The position numbers were made by a program, and so were the translations under genes. This document shows positions 22,359 through 32,745 of a stretch of DNA of 64,000 nt, in pieces; the stretch's first letter is position 1; each line of letters opens with the position of its first letter. This DNA comes from Karalla daura. Taxonomy: Eukaryota; Chordata; Actinopteri; Chaetodontiformes; Leiognathidae. The notes below the pieces were generated by a model. It worked only from the letters and a program-made list of their open reading frames with translations. It ran no database searches and was not told where the DNA came from. Where the stretch lies: positions 22,892,059-22,956,058 of the forward strand of contig CM055193.1 in NCBI GenBank assembly GCA_029224185.1. Direction: 5' to 3'.

Positions 22359-24351
22359 ATCACAGGATCTCTCCACCGACCTGGCCCTGACTCTGCCACC
22401 CTTACATCACGCCCTGAGCTGTTTCAGCTGCCCCTCAGACGTTCAGTGTCTAAGGCCCCTTCAAATTCATGAGCAAATCTGGTTTGTCAGATAAGATTTA
22501 AAGTAATTTTAAAAGAACTGATATTTCCATCAGTTGTTACCAGCAAACTTGTGCAAAACAACTATTTTGTAAGTATCTTGGATGAACTCAAAAAATTATG
22601 GATTCTTCTCAGTTCTCGGTTTCAACATGTCCGAGATACACTCCATGAAAATAGTGTAAAATACGCCCACCCGGGTCGCTTCAGAGGGGTAGAGCAGCTG
22701 TGTGCAAGATGAAATGGGAAAGTCGGTTGCTCTGGAAAATGCTGAAACATTTTTATCCTCGCAGGACACACAAATATATAATATTCTACACAAACCAGCC
22801 AGAATGCATTTTCCCAGAAACAGGATTTTGACCCCAAGCCCTTTAAACCAATTTCAAGCAGACCTGTGCAATGTGCAAGCCCTGTCTGAGTGTATATGAC
22901 ATATTTTTCAAAAAATCTTAAGCAAGGGCTCTGAAGAGAAAAAGTGCAACTGAGGTGAGAAGGGCATTTGAATCCATTTTTTTATGAATATCAGACGCCT
23001 GAAAAAGTGCAAACTGACGTGAGGAAAGAATTTTTAACACAAGTTTTGAGAGTTTGACGACAAAACACAGTATCATTCATTTTTCCACAACCAGCTACCT
23101 CGAGGTCATGTCATTGAAAGTTTTAACTGCACTTAAAAAGGTAGAATGTGGAAATTTTTTACAGCAAACTTTGATGTCCTACAATACTTGTTGAAAAGCT
23201 ACAATCACAGGAGTCTTAAAATTGACCCTACAAGGGTGACCTCAGAGAACACATTTAAACACATTAAAGGTGAAAAATAGATCTTTGTTGGACTGAAATT
23301 TAACAGCTCGGGCAACACATCTGATTTTAAAGATGTATAAAAATCAACATGCGCTTTTAACAGCCATCATTTCATCATGTACAAGCCAAAGGACAAGGGA
23401 TAAAGATAAGAGTTCCAGTTACCACATACTGTACATACACATCGATTTATCAATTTGTGCACACCTGCACACCTTTTATAATGAAACGAAGGATGACACC
23501 TACTTTTATTGGAGGGAAAAACCCAATGAAATGGAAACGGAGGGCACAAGATTTTTTGTCAAGATTTTTTTTTAGAAAAATTAATTCTGACACAATTAAT
23601 TCTTACATTGTCTTTAGCGATGCACAGAAAAGATATGATTTCAAAGCCAGAGGTCAAACCAGCCATAAAGGAAATTAAAATTAATCTTTGAATATATTAA
23701 TCTTGAATATATTGAATAAACTCTGAATATATTCAATGAACTCTCACTTTCAAAGCCTACAAAGACTTAATTTAATATATATTTTATGTAATATATATTA
23801 AAGGACTAACTTCCTGAGTGGCATGCCATATTCATATATGTATACACATATATATAGCCTACTGGACTGCATCTCTCAAACAGTTAGTCTTTGAGGATTT
23901 AATTGTGTTTGTCAAAGGGGAGAGATTTGCAGCAAATATTTTTGTTTGTTTGCTTTACATTCTGTTTGCCATGCTTTGGTGTCCAAAGTAGTGCCTATCT
24001 CTCTGCATTTCTTGTGCATTGGACTTTGTGGCATTAAATTCAACATATTAAAACTTTTTTTTTTTGTTAAAATACTCTGCATATGTTTACCTCATCCCAA
24101 GTAATATAAACAACACAATTTTTGTAACCTTTAGGTCTAATTTATGAATAGAAACAAAATAAGGAAACACATCATAAAACAGGCATAACTGGAACATAAT
24201 CAACAAATATACAAATGGAGCAAATTTTTCCAAAACCATGGTGAATCTCATCAGAAAGTTAACCTACTCAAGTCAGTTTATAGAACATCTGTCTCAATAA
24301 CACATGATACCCACTGAACACAATCATTTTCATGCCAGACTATACCACATG

Positions 24352-24840
24352 TTAGCAGCAGAGTTTCACTTTGTGTGTACTAGAAATGTACTTCTTGCAC
24401 TGGGTGCATGTATATTGTGTTTTTTTGTTCACCTTGGGTCCAAATATTTCACAGTACCTCTGTGAGAAGATAAGGATCTTTACTAACACTTTTCATCCTG
24501 AACATTTTTTCTTTTTCCTGAATCCTCCTCACAATGGTTCCAGAGGCTGTTGCTCTTGAAAGATGTAATCCTCTTCTAATTTGAGGTCTCACTAGTGCTT
24601 TCCTAAATTCCTCAACAGAGGCGCCTTTTCTGCAGGTTTCTCCTAAGCCCTAATCTGGGCTCGGTGACCTCCAGATGACGAAGGCATTATAAGTGTAGGT
24701 ATCCAACCTGTCAAAAAATATCACAAGAAGATAACGTCGGGTCGCAGTTGTGAGTAGTCAGCAGCTTAGCCACCAGTTTATCAAGGTTGTCCACGTGTCT
24801 TGTCTGTTTGGTTTTGTCTGTTTCTCTCTTCAGGGTACCA
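24352..24840 (-). pseudogene. piggyBac-family transposase relic, C-terminal part
   Basis: Minus strand shows VDNLDKLVAKL, then after a frameshift FFDRLDTYTYNAFVIWRSPS, then RRNLQKRR, then a Cys-rich end RYCEIFGPKVNKKTQYTCTQ, CKKYISSTHKVKLCC and a stop at 24352. VDNLDKLV, YNAFVIW and the C-terminal CxxC finger in this order are typical of PGBD-like transposases. Frame changes and stops (for example after the middle block) show it is inactive, and the DDD catalytic N-terminal part was not found. Confidence 0.8.
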
Positions 24841-24913
24841 CCGGGCCTGAATGAAATTCTAGGGGAAACACCATGTGCATTTAATTTGTTTCATAACTAA
24901 TGTACTTGCATTT

Positions 24914-24941
24914 AACCCTCCTATTGTCCTCTGGGTCAAGC
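24914..24941 (+). mobile_element. piggyBac-like terminal motif with TTAA
   Basis: TTAACCCTCCTATTGTCC followed by TCTGGGTCAA resembles the terminal inverted repeat of fish piggyBac-type elements at a TTAA target. It would point rightwards. No matching opposite end was found. Confidence 0.4.
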
Positions 24942-25061
24942 TGTCCCGGTGATAGCCAACAATTAGCATCTGTGTCTGTCTGCGCATGCATGCATATGTT
25001 TTTGTGTGTGTGTGTGCACCTGTGTATTTGAGGGCGGTAGGCTTGCATGGACTGTTCATAG

Positions 25062-25138
25062 CACACACACACACACACACAGGCACATGCACAAACACAC
25101 AAACGCACACGCACACGCACACGCACACACATACACAC
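25062..25138. repeat. CA/CG-CA compound microsatellite
   Basis: AC repeats with regularly spaced G substitutions (CACGCACACG), flanked to the right by a G-run. Confidence 0.9.
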
Positions 25139-25253
25139 AGAGGGGGGGGGTTTGTTGGACTTGCATGACATCTGTGAATCTGTGATTCTGAAGCGGTTAT
25201 CTTGTTTTTGTTTTTGTTGTTTGTTTTTCTTCTGAAAACAAAACAAAACATAT

Positions 25254-25278
25254 TCACTCACTCACTCACTCACTCACT
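25254..25278. repeat. TCAC tetranucleotide repeat
   Basis: About six TCAC units. Confidence 0.88.
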
Positions 25279-25320
25279 AAGTGCACAGCCGGCCCAAGAG
25301 TACCCAAGTGGCAAACCAAA

Positions 25321-25397
25321 CACACACACACACACCAAACACACAATACACACACACACACTAAACACAACACACACACATACACGCACACACACAT
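25321..25397. repeat. Interrupted CA microsatellite
   Basis: CA blocks separated by CAAACACAA-type interruptions. Confidence 0.88.
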
Positions 25398-25831
25398 AGA
25401 GATGGGGGAAAAACGTTGGATTTGTTGTGGATGACATCCATGATTCTGAAGCTGTTATCTTGTCTTTTTTTATTTGAATGATAGTAAGAAGGAAAAAAAA
25501 ATAGAAAAAGGGAAAAAAAAGAATAAAGGAAATATGACAGACACATCTCATGTCACAGAACCGCTTTATTTTTAGGTCTCAGTTTTCTTTGTGGTCATCA
25601 AAACTCAACACATCACTCATTCAAGTCAGTTATACAGGTTTCTTTGGACCACAGCCGCTATCGTTCTTCTCATCTCCTCCTTTGGTCTTGTCCAATTATG
25701 ATATCAATTGTGGGATGTTCTCTACCCCCTGGGTCGCAGGCACGACGCTACCAGCGGGCTGTAGGCTGTAGAAGGCTGTAGAAGCCGCTACGGGGCCTTC
25801 CCTCCCCCCGCACATGCGGTCATAATACTAG

Positions 25832-25886
25832 TGTGATGAATGGAGCATAGCTGCAGTCGCTCAGCTGTGAACCTGATTGGTCAGAC
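25832..25886 (+). mobile_element. 5' LTR remnant of the gypsy element
   Basis: First ~40 bp match the start of the 3' LTR (two or three differences). Then an 18-bp stretch present in the 3' LTR is missing and the match stops after CTGATTGG, so over 500 bp of this LTR are gone. Confidence 0.8.
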
Positions 25887-26394
25887 TGGTCCCAACAGTT
25901 TGCATTGGCAGTGGAGGTTAATCATTGGAATGATGATCTTAAATTGAAATGTATGTCTCTGTTGTTATTGGGAAGGGTCCAAGATGTTTATTGTGGATTA
26001 ATTGCAGAAGAAAGAGCTAGCTATGTGAATCTACGTGCAGCTCTAAATAAATGTTTTGACCCCTGTGAGAGTGAGGATTGGAATCGGGCTAGTTTCTCCT
26101 CTAGGAGGAGACTACCTACAGAGTCAGCAAATTTGAGAATTTGGTAATGCCCTGAGACGTTTAGTTGCTAAAGCGTATCCAGCTGCGAATGGTGCCACAC
26201 AAGATCTATTGGCAAGGGAACAATTTGTAGCTCGTGTGGGGGTAGGGGAACTGCACATACAGCTCCGCAGTGCTAAACCAGATACGCTAGAGGCCGCCAT
26301 AAATCTGGCTTCGGAACTGGAACTTATAGGAGAGTTTGAGCATGGTCAAACAGCGAGTAAGGCGCAGATATGCAGTGTTAAACACTCCCCCTGA
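25880..26394 (+). pseudogene. gypsy gag relic
   Basis: VNHWNDDLKLKCMSLLLLGR, then YCGLIAEERASYVNLRAALN KCFDP is the Gag capsid-like pattern of fish gypsy elements. After one frameshift it goes on as LAREQFVARVGVGELHIQLR and EAAINLASELELI. The zinc knuckle and protease that should follow are absent. Confidence 0.8.
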
Positions 26395-26399
26395 CCCTC

Positions 26400-27130
26400 A
26401 GATGACTGTATTGCTACAGACAGTGGAAAGCTTACAACAGGAGGTGGCGGACCATATCAAGCAAATGCAAGACACAGGTATCATTCAACCCTCCTGCAGC
26501 CCCTGGGCAGCACCAGCGGTACCAGTGAGAAAAAAGGACGGGGGTTTGCGCTTATGTGTTGATTATAGGAAGTTAAATTAAGTCACCAGAAAGGATGCTT
26601 ACCCCCTCCCACGTACTGATGATGCCCTCGATAGTTTGCACAGTGCCAAGTGGTTTTCCACTCTCAACCTGGCCAGTGGTTACTAGCAGGTTGAGGTGGA
26701 TCCACAAGACTGTCCAAAGACTGCATTTATCACACGGCAGGGACTCTTTGAGTTTAATGTGCTACCATTTGGGCTAACTCATAGTCCTAGTACGTTTCAG
26801 AGACTTATGGACTTGGTGTTGGCTGACCTCCAGTGGACAACTTGCCGAGATGACATCTAGATGACATCATTGTTTTTGAGCAGGACTTCGCAGAACACCT
26901 CCAGCGGTTAGATCAGGTGCTGTCAAAACTAAGGACAGCCAACCTCAAGGTGAAACCATCTAAATGTAATTTTCTTTCCACCAAAGTTCAGTACCTTGGA
27001 CATTTCATTTCAGCAGAGGGGATGATGGCAGATCCTGGCAAAGTCGAAGCTGTACGAGGCTGGCCCACCCCTAAAAACCAGACGGAGGTGTGGAGAAAGG
27101 CAGACGGTTTCACTGGGATGAGGGATGTGA
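26400..27130 (+). pseudogene. gypsy reverse transcriptase relic
   Basis: MQDTGIIQPSCSPWAAPAVP, VRKKDGGLRLCVDYRKLN, stop, then AYPLPRTDDALDSLHSAKWF STLNLASGY, FNVLPFGLTHSPSTFQRLMD, LDDIIVF and YLGHFISAEG are successive RT motifs. In-frame stops after RKLN and LASGY and a frameshift before LDDI show loss of function. Confidence 0.93.
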
Positions 27131-27580
27131 AAGGCATTTGAGAAAGTGGAAACCTGTCTGATGTCTGCCCCTGTCTTGGCATATCCTGACCCACAGAGAA
27201 CCTTTATCTTGGAAACGGATGCAAGTGATGTGGGTGTTGGTGCTGTTCTTTCGCAGGAGGTGGATGGCTTGGAAAGAGTAAAAGCTTATGCAAGCCGAGC
27301 CTTGAGTAAACAGGAACGTAAATACGCCACAACTAAGAAAGAACTGTTAACTGTAGTGACTTAACGAAATATTTTTAACATTTCTTGCTGGGCAAAGAGT
27401 TTTTACTCAGGACAGACCACCACTCCCTCCGCTGGCTCCATAGTTTTCATGGGGTAGAGAGGCAGCTGCCAAGGTGGTTGGAGCAGCTGGCGACGTTCCA
27501 GTATAAGATTGTGCATAGACCTGACAAAGCTCATGCTAACGCAGATGCGTTGTCCAGACTTCCAGGGTACAGGGGAGATG
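27131..27580 (+). pseudogene. gypsy RNase H relic
   Basis: LAYPDPQRTFILETDASDVG, GAVLSQ, ASRALSKQERKYATTKKELL, stop, then FLLRTDHHSLRWL and QYKIVHRPDKAHANADALSR. DAS, E and TDH residues of RNase H are visible. One stop and a frameshift split it near 27361. Confidence 0.92.
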
Positions 27581-27689
27581 AAACGGGGAGTCCGGTACGG
27601 CAGATCTGTGCTTTGGGCCAAGAGGGGGAGGGGGTGTCCAGGCAACAGGATGTACCAGCACCAGACCCCCTGTTGGAGGAGGATGTCTT

Positions 27690-27996
27690 GACCAAGGCCC
27701 AGCACTCTGACCCTGAGGTGAAAATGGTGATTCATTTGCATAAATGGTGTCAGGAGTGCATCGAATGTGGGTCCCATAAACTAGCTGGGATAACCCCATG
27801 GGCACCTATGGTGACATCAGCCACTTCATGTCCCTTTGAGAGGATTGCTGTAGATATCTTGGGTCCCTTGCCTAAAACTGAGCGTTCAAATGTGTACATC
27901 ATGGTGGTGGGGGACTATTTTTCAAAGTGGATGGAAGCATATCCTATCCCTAATCAGGAAGCGGAGACACTGGCTAGAGTGTTGATGAATGAATGA
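27690..27996 (+). pseudogene. gypsy integrase fragment
   Basis: CQECIECGSHK is the end of the zinc-binding domain and FERIAVDILGPLPKTERSNV contains the first catalytic Asp. The frame ends soon after EAYPIPNQEAETLARVL, so the other two acidic residues are missing. An internal deletion also removed the N-terminal His pair. Confidence 0.85.
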
Positions 27997-28002
27997 GGAT
28001 GA

Positions 28003-28320
28003 ATGAGGAGGCCCAGGGCTGTGCCAGTTGTGCCCATGGTCATTCCACCTGTGGGCAGAGAGTCCTGGCAGCCGGTGGCGTCCACAGCTGAGGGGGTGTT
28101 GGGGCCGGATGCATCTGCCATGGAGTGTCCCAGCCTGCCTGCTGCATCTGCTGCTGGATGTGGTGCTGCTGTGGAAGGGCCTGGTCTGCCCGTAGCATTG
28201 GCCCCAGCTGTTTCTGCTCGGGAGGCCAGTGGGCCTGCCGCTCCTGGAGAACTGTATTCGCTAGGTGTTGAGCCGCATCCCCAGCATCAGATGGAAGCGT
28301 CAACTCGTCGGCTGGAATGA
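28003..28320 (+). pseudogene. Possible gypsy pol C-terminal tail
   Basis: A 105-codon Ala/Pro/Val-rich frame between the integrase fragment and the 3' LTR. Position and composition fit the low-complexity tail of fish gypsy polyproteins, but there is no diagnostic motif. Confidence 0.4.
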
Positions 28321-28406
28321 GCCCGGAGGCGCCCATCATGGTGTCAGGACTATGCTGTCTCTTTATAAGGACTCTGGGACGAGTCAATTTTTTTGGAGGG
28401 GGGTAG

Positions 28407-29020
28407 TGTGATGAATGGAGCACAGCTGCAGTGGCTCAGCTGTGAACTGTTTGGGCTCGCCCACCTGATTGGCGGACTGCACCTGCACACCTGAGGGGCT
28501 GATGAGGTGGCTTTTTAAAGAGGATTGGAGGAGCAGAGAGGGAGCGCGTCGGACGGAGAGGCAGGTAGTGTGGCCTCTGGACTGGACGGGGACTGTGGCG
28601 TTCACGGAGGGCTCGCACCGCCGGCGCTGAAGACACCGGGGAGCAGCTAGTAACCCGGAGGAAGATAGCGGAGGATCCCTGAGTAGATAGTAAGGAAAGT
28701 GAATGTAGCGGAACCCAGACAGACACTACTGCCCGACCCCGGCGTGCAGGAGGTGCAAAGACAGGACTGACTCTGCAGCAAGACGGTGGGGTCTCGCTGC
28801 GCACGGACAGGGAAGTCCATTTTAATTATTTTTCTCCCGTGTGTGTGGGCACATTGATTATATAATTAGTCATTGATTAATAAAGATTATGATTCCTTCA
28901 GCTTGCTTGTGTATGAATGTTCCATGCGGGACCAGACCGGGGAAAAATTAAAGGGGGCGACCGCATACTTTGCACACCCGTGTCTCTCAGAGGGAGGAAG
29001 CAATTATTACAATAGTAACA
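28407..29020 (+). mobile_element. 3' LTR of the gypsy element
   Basis: Begins TGTGATGAATGG and ends ATAGTAACA (TG...CA), about 614 bp. A TTTTTAAAG box near 28512 and AATAAAG near 28880 suit a promoter and poly(A) signal. The 3' boundary is inferred from the CA end, because the 5' LTR is too short to check it. Confidence 0.75.
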
Positions 29021-29047
29021 GTTGTGAGGCTCAAAGTCGTGGAGCAT

Positions 29048-29056
29048 GGAGTAGAT
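29048..29056. repeat. Left target-site duplication of the foldback element
   Basis: GGAGTAGAT, identical to 31417-31425. Confidence 0.88.
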
Positions 29057-31416
29057 AGTGCGGTAAAGTTGGACAGATATTCACAGATATCTCTTCACAG
29101 AGATTCGAACTTCCGGGCTCAATAAATCTTAGAAGACAGGTTCTTAAAACACAAATGATGTCTCTGTCCCATTGAAATAACATAGACTACGAGTGGTAGT
29201 ACGGTGGCCGGGGACCGTCTGCAAATTGCAACACCGCAGAACGAAGCGACGAACAAAAATCAATAACTTTTAAGTTACACAGTGCAGACATTCCAAAATC
29301 ACCACACACATAAGTAGTCTCCTTAGGTTTGTACTACAATAGCTGTTTCGGGAAAATATACTTTTGGATCTTTTTTGTTAATTTTTATATTGCGATTTAC
29401 CAATAATGATGCCAATATTGATCAATAACTCCATTGTTGTACATTGCAGATGCCCCAAAATCACTACACACATCAGCAGTCCCCTCATGATCCTACTACA
29501 TAAGCTGTTTTTGGAAAAGATACTTAGGGATTTTTTGTCAAGGGTTTGGTTAGTTATTGGTCTTTGAGTTACTCTTGAGAAGAGTAAGTATTTCAACATG
29601 TGAAATGTAATTGATTAAAACGTCTTTAAAATTCCACTACAACATTTTCCTGTAATTTCTCATTTGTAGAAGAAGTAACATGTACGCTTGAATGTCTGGG
29701 GTGACTCTAATCGTTGTGTGTTTCAGAGGAGTGACACAGGATTGGAATTTAAGCCCAAAAAAATCATCAAAATTAGGCAAAATGATATTTTCACAAAACA
29801 GCTGTTGTAGTTTGAGCACGAGGAGATCAGTGACGTGTGCAGTAATTTGTGTCTGCAATGTATAACAGAGGAGTTATTGATCAGTATTATTATTGATAAA
29901 TCGCAATTTAAAAGTGACAGAAAATGATCCTAAAGTACATTTTCTCAAAGCAGCTTATGTAGTATGACCAAAACCAGGCTGCTGATGTGGTGATTCTGAA
30001 GTCTGTCTGATCACTATTGAGGTTATCAATCAATATTCCCAATAGATTATTCACCAAAATTAAACGGCTATATTTTATCAAAACAGCAGTTGTAGTATGA
30101 CCAGAAGGAGGCTGTTAATGTGTGGGGTGATTTTAGTGTCTGTATGATGTAAAACAGTGACGTTATTGATCAATATTGAGGTTACTGGTCAATATTGCAA
30201 TAAAGCAATCAGCAGAATTAAACAAAACTCTATTATGCCAAAACAGCAGTTGCAGTATGACCAATATTGATCAATTTTGGCATCATAATTGATAAAATGC
30301 AATACAAAATTAACAAAAACATTCAAAAGTATATTTTCCAAAAACAGCTGTTGTAGTATGAACATGAGGAGACTACTGATGTGTGTAGAGATTTTGGAGT
30401 TTCTGCAATGTATAACATTGGAGTTATTGATCAATATTGGCATTATTACTGTTAAATCACAATAAAAAATTGACAAAAAAATTCAAAAGTATATTTTCCA
30501 AGAACAGCTGTCGTTGTATGAACATGAGGACACTACTGATGTGTGTAGAGATTTTGGAGTCTCTGCAATGTATAACAATGGAGTTATTGATCAATATTGG
30601 CATTTTTATTGATAAATCACAATAAAAAAAAAATTAAAAGTATATTTTTCAGAAACAGCTGCTGTAGTATGAACATGAGCATGAACATGAACACTATATT
30701 GGCATTATTATTGAAAAATTTCAATATAAATTAACAAAAGAAATTCTAAAGTATATTTTCCAAAAACTGCTATTGTAGTAGGATCAGGAGAAGACTAGTG
30801 ATGTATGCAGTGATTTTGGAGTGTCTGCAATGTACAACAGTGGAGTTATTGATCATTATTGCCATTATTATTGATAAATCATAATTACAATTTGACAAAA
30901 AAAATTCTAAAGTATATTTTCCAAAAACAGCTGTTGTAGTATGAACATGAAGAGACTAATGATGTGTGTAGAGATTTTGGAGTGTCTGCAATGTGTAATT
31001 CAGTAGTTATTGATCAATATTGGCATTATTATTGATAAAGCGCAATAAAAATTAACAAAAGAAATCCAAATGTATATTTTCCAAAAACAGCTATTGTAGT
31101 ACAAACCTAAGGAGACTACTTATGTGTGTAGTGATTTTGGAGTGTCTACACTGTATAAAAGACGAGTTATTGATTTTTGTTCGTAGCTTCGTTCTACGGT
31201 TTTGCAATTTGCAGACGGTGCCCGGATACCGGTGCGGGTTTTGCATAGAGATCGATGGTGTACGTCCTGCGCGGAGGACGGCTTTTTTTTTTTTTGCCAA
31301 ATATCGAACTTTTGTTCCTTGTTGCTCGTAGTCTATGTTATTTCAATGGGACAGAGACAACGTTTGTGTTTTAAGAACCTGTGAATCTGTGAATATCTGT
31401 CCAACTTTACCGCACT
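29057..31416. mobile_element. Foldback DNA element with long inverted termini and 9-bp target duplication
   Basis: The first and last ~350 bp are inverted copies of each other, starting AGTGCGGTAAAG and ending CTTTACCGCACT. GGAGTAGAT occurs directly outside both ends (29048-29056 and 31417-31425). The interior is a tandem array of ~160-bp units sharing CAGCTGTTGTAGTATGA and TTATTGATCAATATTGGC: two inverted units near the left end and about ten direct units to the right. No transposase frame. 9-bp duplication plus long repeat-filled termini fits Mutator-like foldback elements, but the superfamily is inferred. Confidence 0.88.
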
Positions 31417-31425
31417 GGAGTAGAT
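31417..31425. repeat. Right target-site duplication of the foldback element
   Basis: GGAGTAGAT, identical to 29048-29056. Confidence 0.88.
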
Positions 31426-31568
31426 GCCTGCGCACGGGACCTCTATCACGCTGTGCAAAGTCTCCTGCTCGAAAACATACTCGGAACAGTCGGCACTGAT
31501 TTGATTTTTCATTTGTTATTTTTTCACACTCACGTGAACATTCCTATGGTCTCCAGTAACTTGCAGAC

Positions 31569-31580
31569 TGCTGCTGCTGC

Positions 31581-31614
<34 letters not shown>

Positions 31615-31662
31615 GCTGCTGCTGCTGTTGTTGTTGCTGTTGTTGTTGTTGCTGCTGCTGCT
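31569..31662. repeat. CTG/TTG trinucleotide repeat
   Basis: Alternating blocks of CTG and TTG units, about 30 triplets. Confidence 0.93.
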
Positions 31663-32039
31663 TTATCATCATCGTTATCATCCTTTCTTACCGCTCATGT
31701 GTCGCACACACACGGGACAATGAATGATGAAACAAGCTCATGAAAAAAGAACCTTGACACGCTGATAGGTTGGTAATACTGAGGGCTGTTGTCTGTCCAA
31801 ACACGCACATGCTTACGCGCGCACACACACACACACACATACACAAGGGACAACGGATCACGTGCATTCATATGCAACCCTGCAAGAAGAAAGGAGAGAA
31901 GAGGAGAGGAGCGGAGAGGAGAGGATAGCGTTCATTGTAACACTAGAAAAAAAGGGAGGAAAAAAAAGGTAAGAAGTTTATTTTCTCACTTTTGTCTGTA
32001 GTACGTTTATCATATTATGCATTATACATGTTTAGGAAG

Positions 32040-32110
32040 GTAGAGAGAGAGAGAGAGAAATAGACAAAGAGAGAGAGAGAAAGAGAGAGAAAGAGAGAGA
32101 GAAAGAGAGA
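32040..32110. repeat. GA-rich microsatellite
   Basis: AGAGAGAGA blocks with AAA interruptions. Confidence 0.9.
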
Positions 32111-32220
32111 CCTGTGTGTGTATGTCTGTGTTTTTGTATTTGTGTTTGTGTATATTGAGGTACACAAAAACAGTTATCACATGTGGTATAAAACAACAAA
32201 ACTATCAACCGGTGTGTGTG
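32111..32220. repeat. Dispersed repeat copy 1 (partner at 33183-33290)
   Basis: GTGTATGT-rich stretch, then TTGAGGTACACAAAAACAGT and GGTATAAAACAACAAAACTA, ending CCGGTGTGTG. The same order recurs about 1.07 kb to the right. Confidence 0.85.
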
Positions 32221-32297
32221 TTGTGAGGGCAACAAATAAGTACAAAGCAGAGTTAATGAATGCTTGCTACACGCAACCACATAAGGGTATTATAATC

Positions 32298-32392
32298 AAG
32301 TGTATAACCACCTCACAAGGCACAAATGTATTATCACTGGAGTTTGGATAAAGTGTATAACCACCTCACAAGGCACAAATGTATTATCACTG
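32298..32392. repeat. 53-bp direct repeat, two copies
   Basis: AAGTGTATAACCACCTCACA and the bases after it occur at 32298 and again at 32351. Confidence 0.92.
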
Positions 32393-32455
32393 AAGCTTGG
32401 ATGAACAACAGGAGGATGGCTGGCTGACGATAAGAGTAACGACTGTTAGTAAACT

Positions 32456-32745
32456 ACGATTGTTCAAAGTTAAGGAGGACATAGAAGAGACCAGCCTGAG
32501 TGGTACGAATGTTAGTAAATTAAGATTGTTCAAAGTTAGGGATGACATTGAAGAGAGCAGCCTGAGTGGTACGATTGTTCAAAGTTAGGGAGGACATAGA
32601 AGAGACCAGCCTGAGTGGTACGAATGTTTGTAAATTACAATTGTTCAAAGTTAGGGATGACATTGAAGAGAGCAGCCTGAGTGGTACGATTGTTCAAGTT
32701 AGGGAGGACATTGAAGAGGAGCAGGCTGAGCAGTACGACAGCTAA
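32456..32745. repeat. Minisatellite with alternating 66/49-bp units
   Basis: TGTTCAAAG starts at 32461, 32527, 32576, 32642 and 32691 (spacing 66, 49, 66, 49; the last copy lacks one A). Units share GACAT.GAAGAGA and CAGCCTGAGTGGTACGA, so a 115-bp dimer is the higher-order period. Confidence 0.9.

Larger units (their letters stand above)
20453..24351. other. Gene-poor interval upstream of trim33
   Basis: No host gene recognised. Contains the L1 relic (about 21080-21250), a perfect 16-bp inverted repeat (22322-22358) and several scattered short motifs sharing GTGCAAAC between about 21650 and 23010 that suggest an unidentified decayed element. Otherwise AT-rich with nothing I can name. Confidence 0.6.
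24841..25831. other. Microsatellite-rich interval
   Basis: No gene. Contains CA arrays (about 25062-25138 and 25321-25397), a TCAC array (about 25254-25278), a TTAACCCTCC end-like motif at 24914 and a duplicated ~75-bp non-repeat segment (about 25130-25215 and 25395-25475). Confidence 0.7.
25832..29020 (+). mobile_element. Decayed Ty3/gypsy LTR retrotransposon
   Basis: A truncated 5' LTR start (TGTGATGAATGGAGC at 25832), gag-like, RT, RNase H and partial integrase segments in order, and a 3' LTR beginning with the same TGTGATGAATGGAGC at 28407. Coding parts are broken by stops and frameshifts, and the protease and most of the integrase are deleted. I found no matching target-site duplication next to the two outer ends. 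Confidence 0.92.
31426..32297. other. Simple-repeat-rich interval
   Basis: No gene. Contains the CTG/TTG tract, a CA tract (about 31820-31842), a purine-rich stretch (about 31885-31925) and a GA tract (about 32040-32110). Confidence 0.7.

Noticed and set aside
25826..29026. Target-site duplication for the gypsy element
   Set aside because: The bases outside the two LTR ends (ACTAG left, GTTGT right) do not match.
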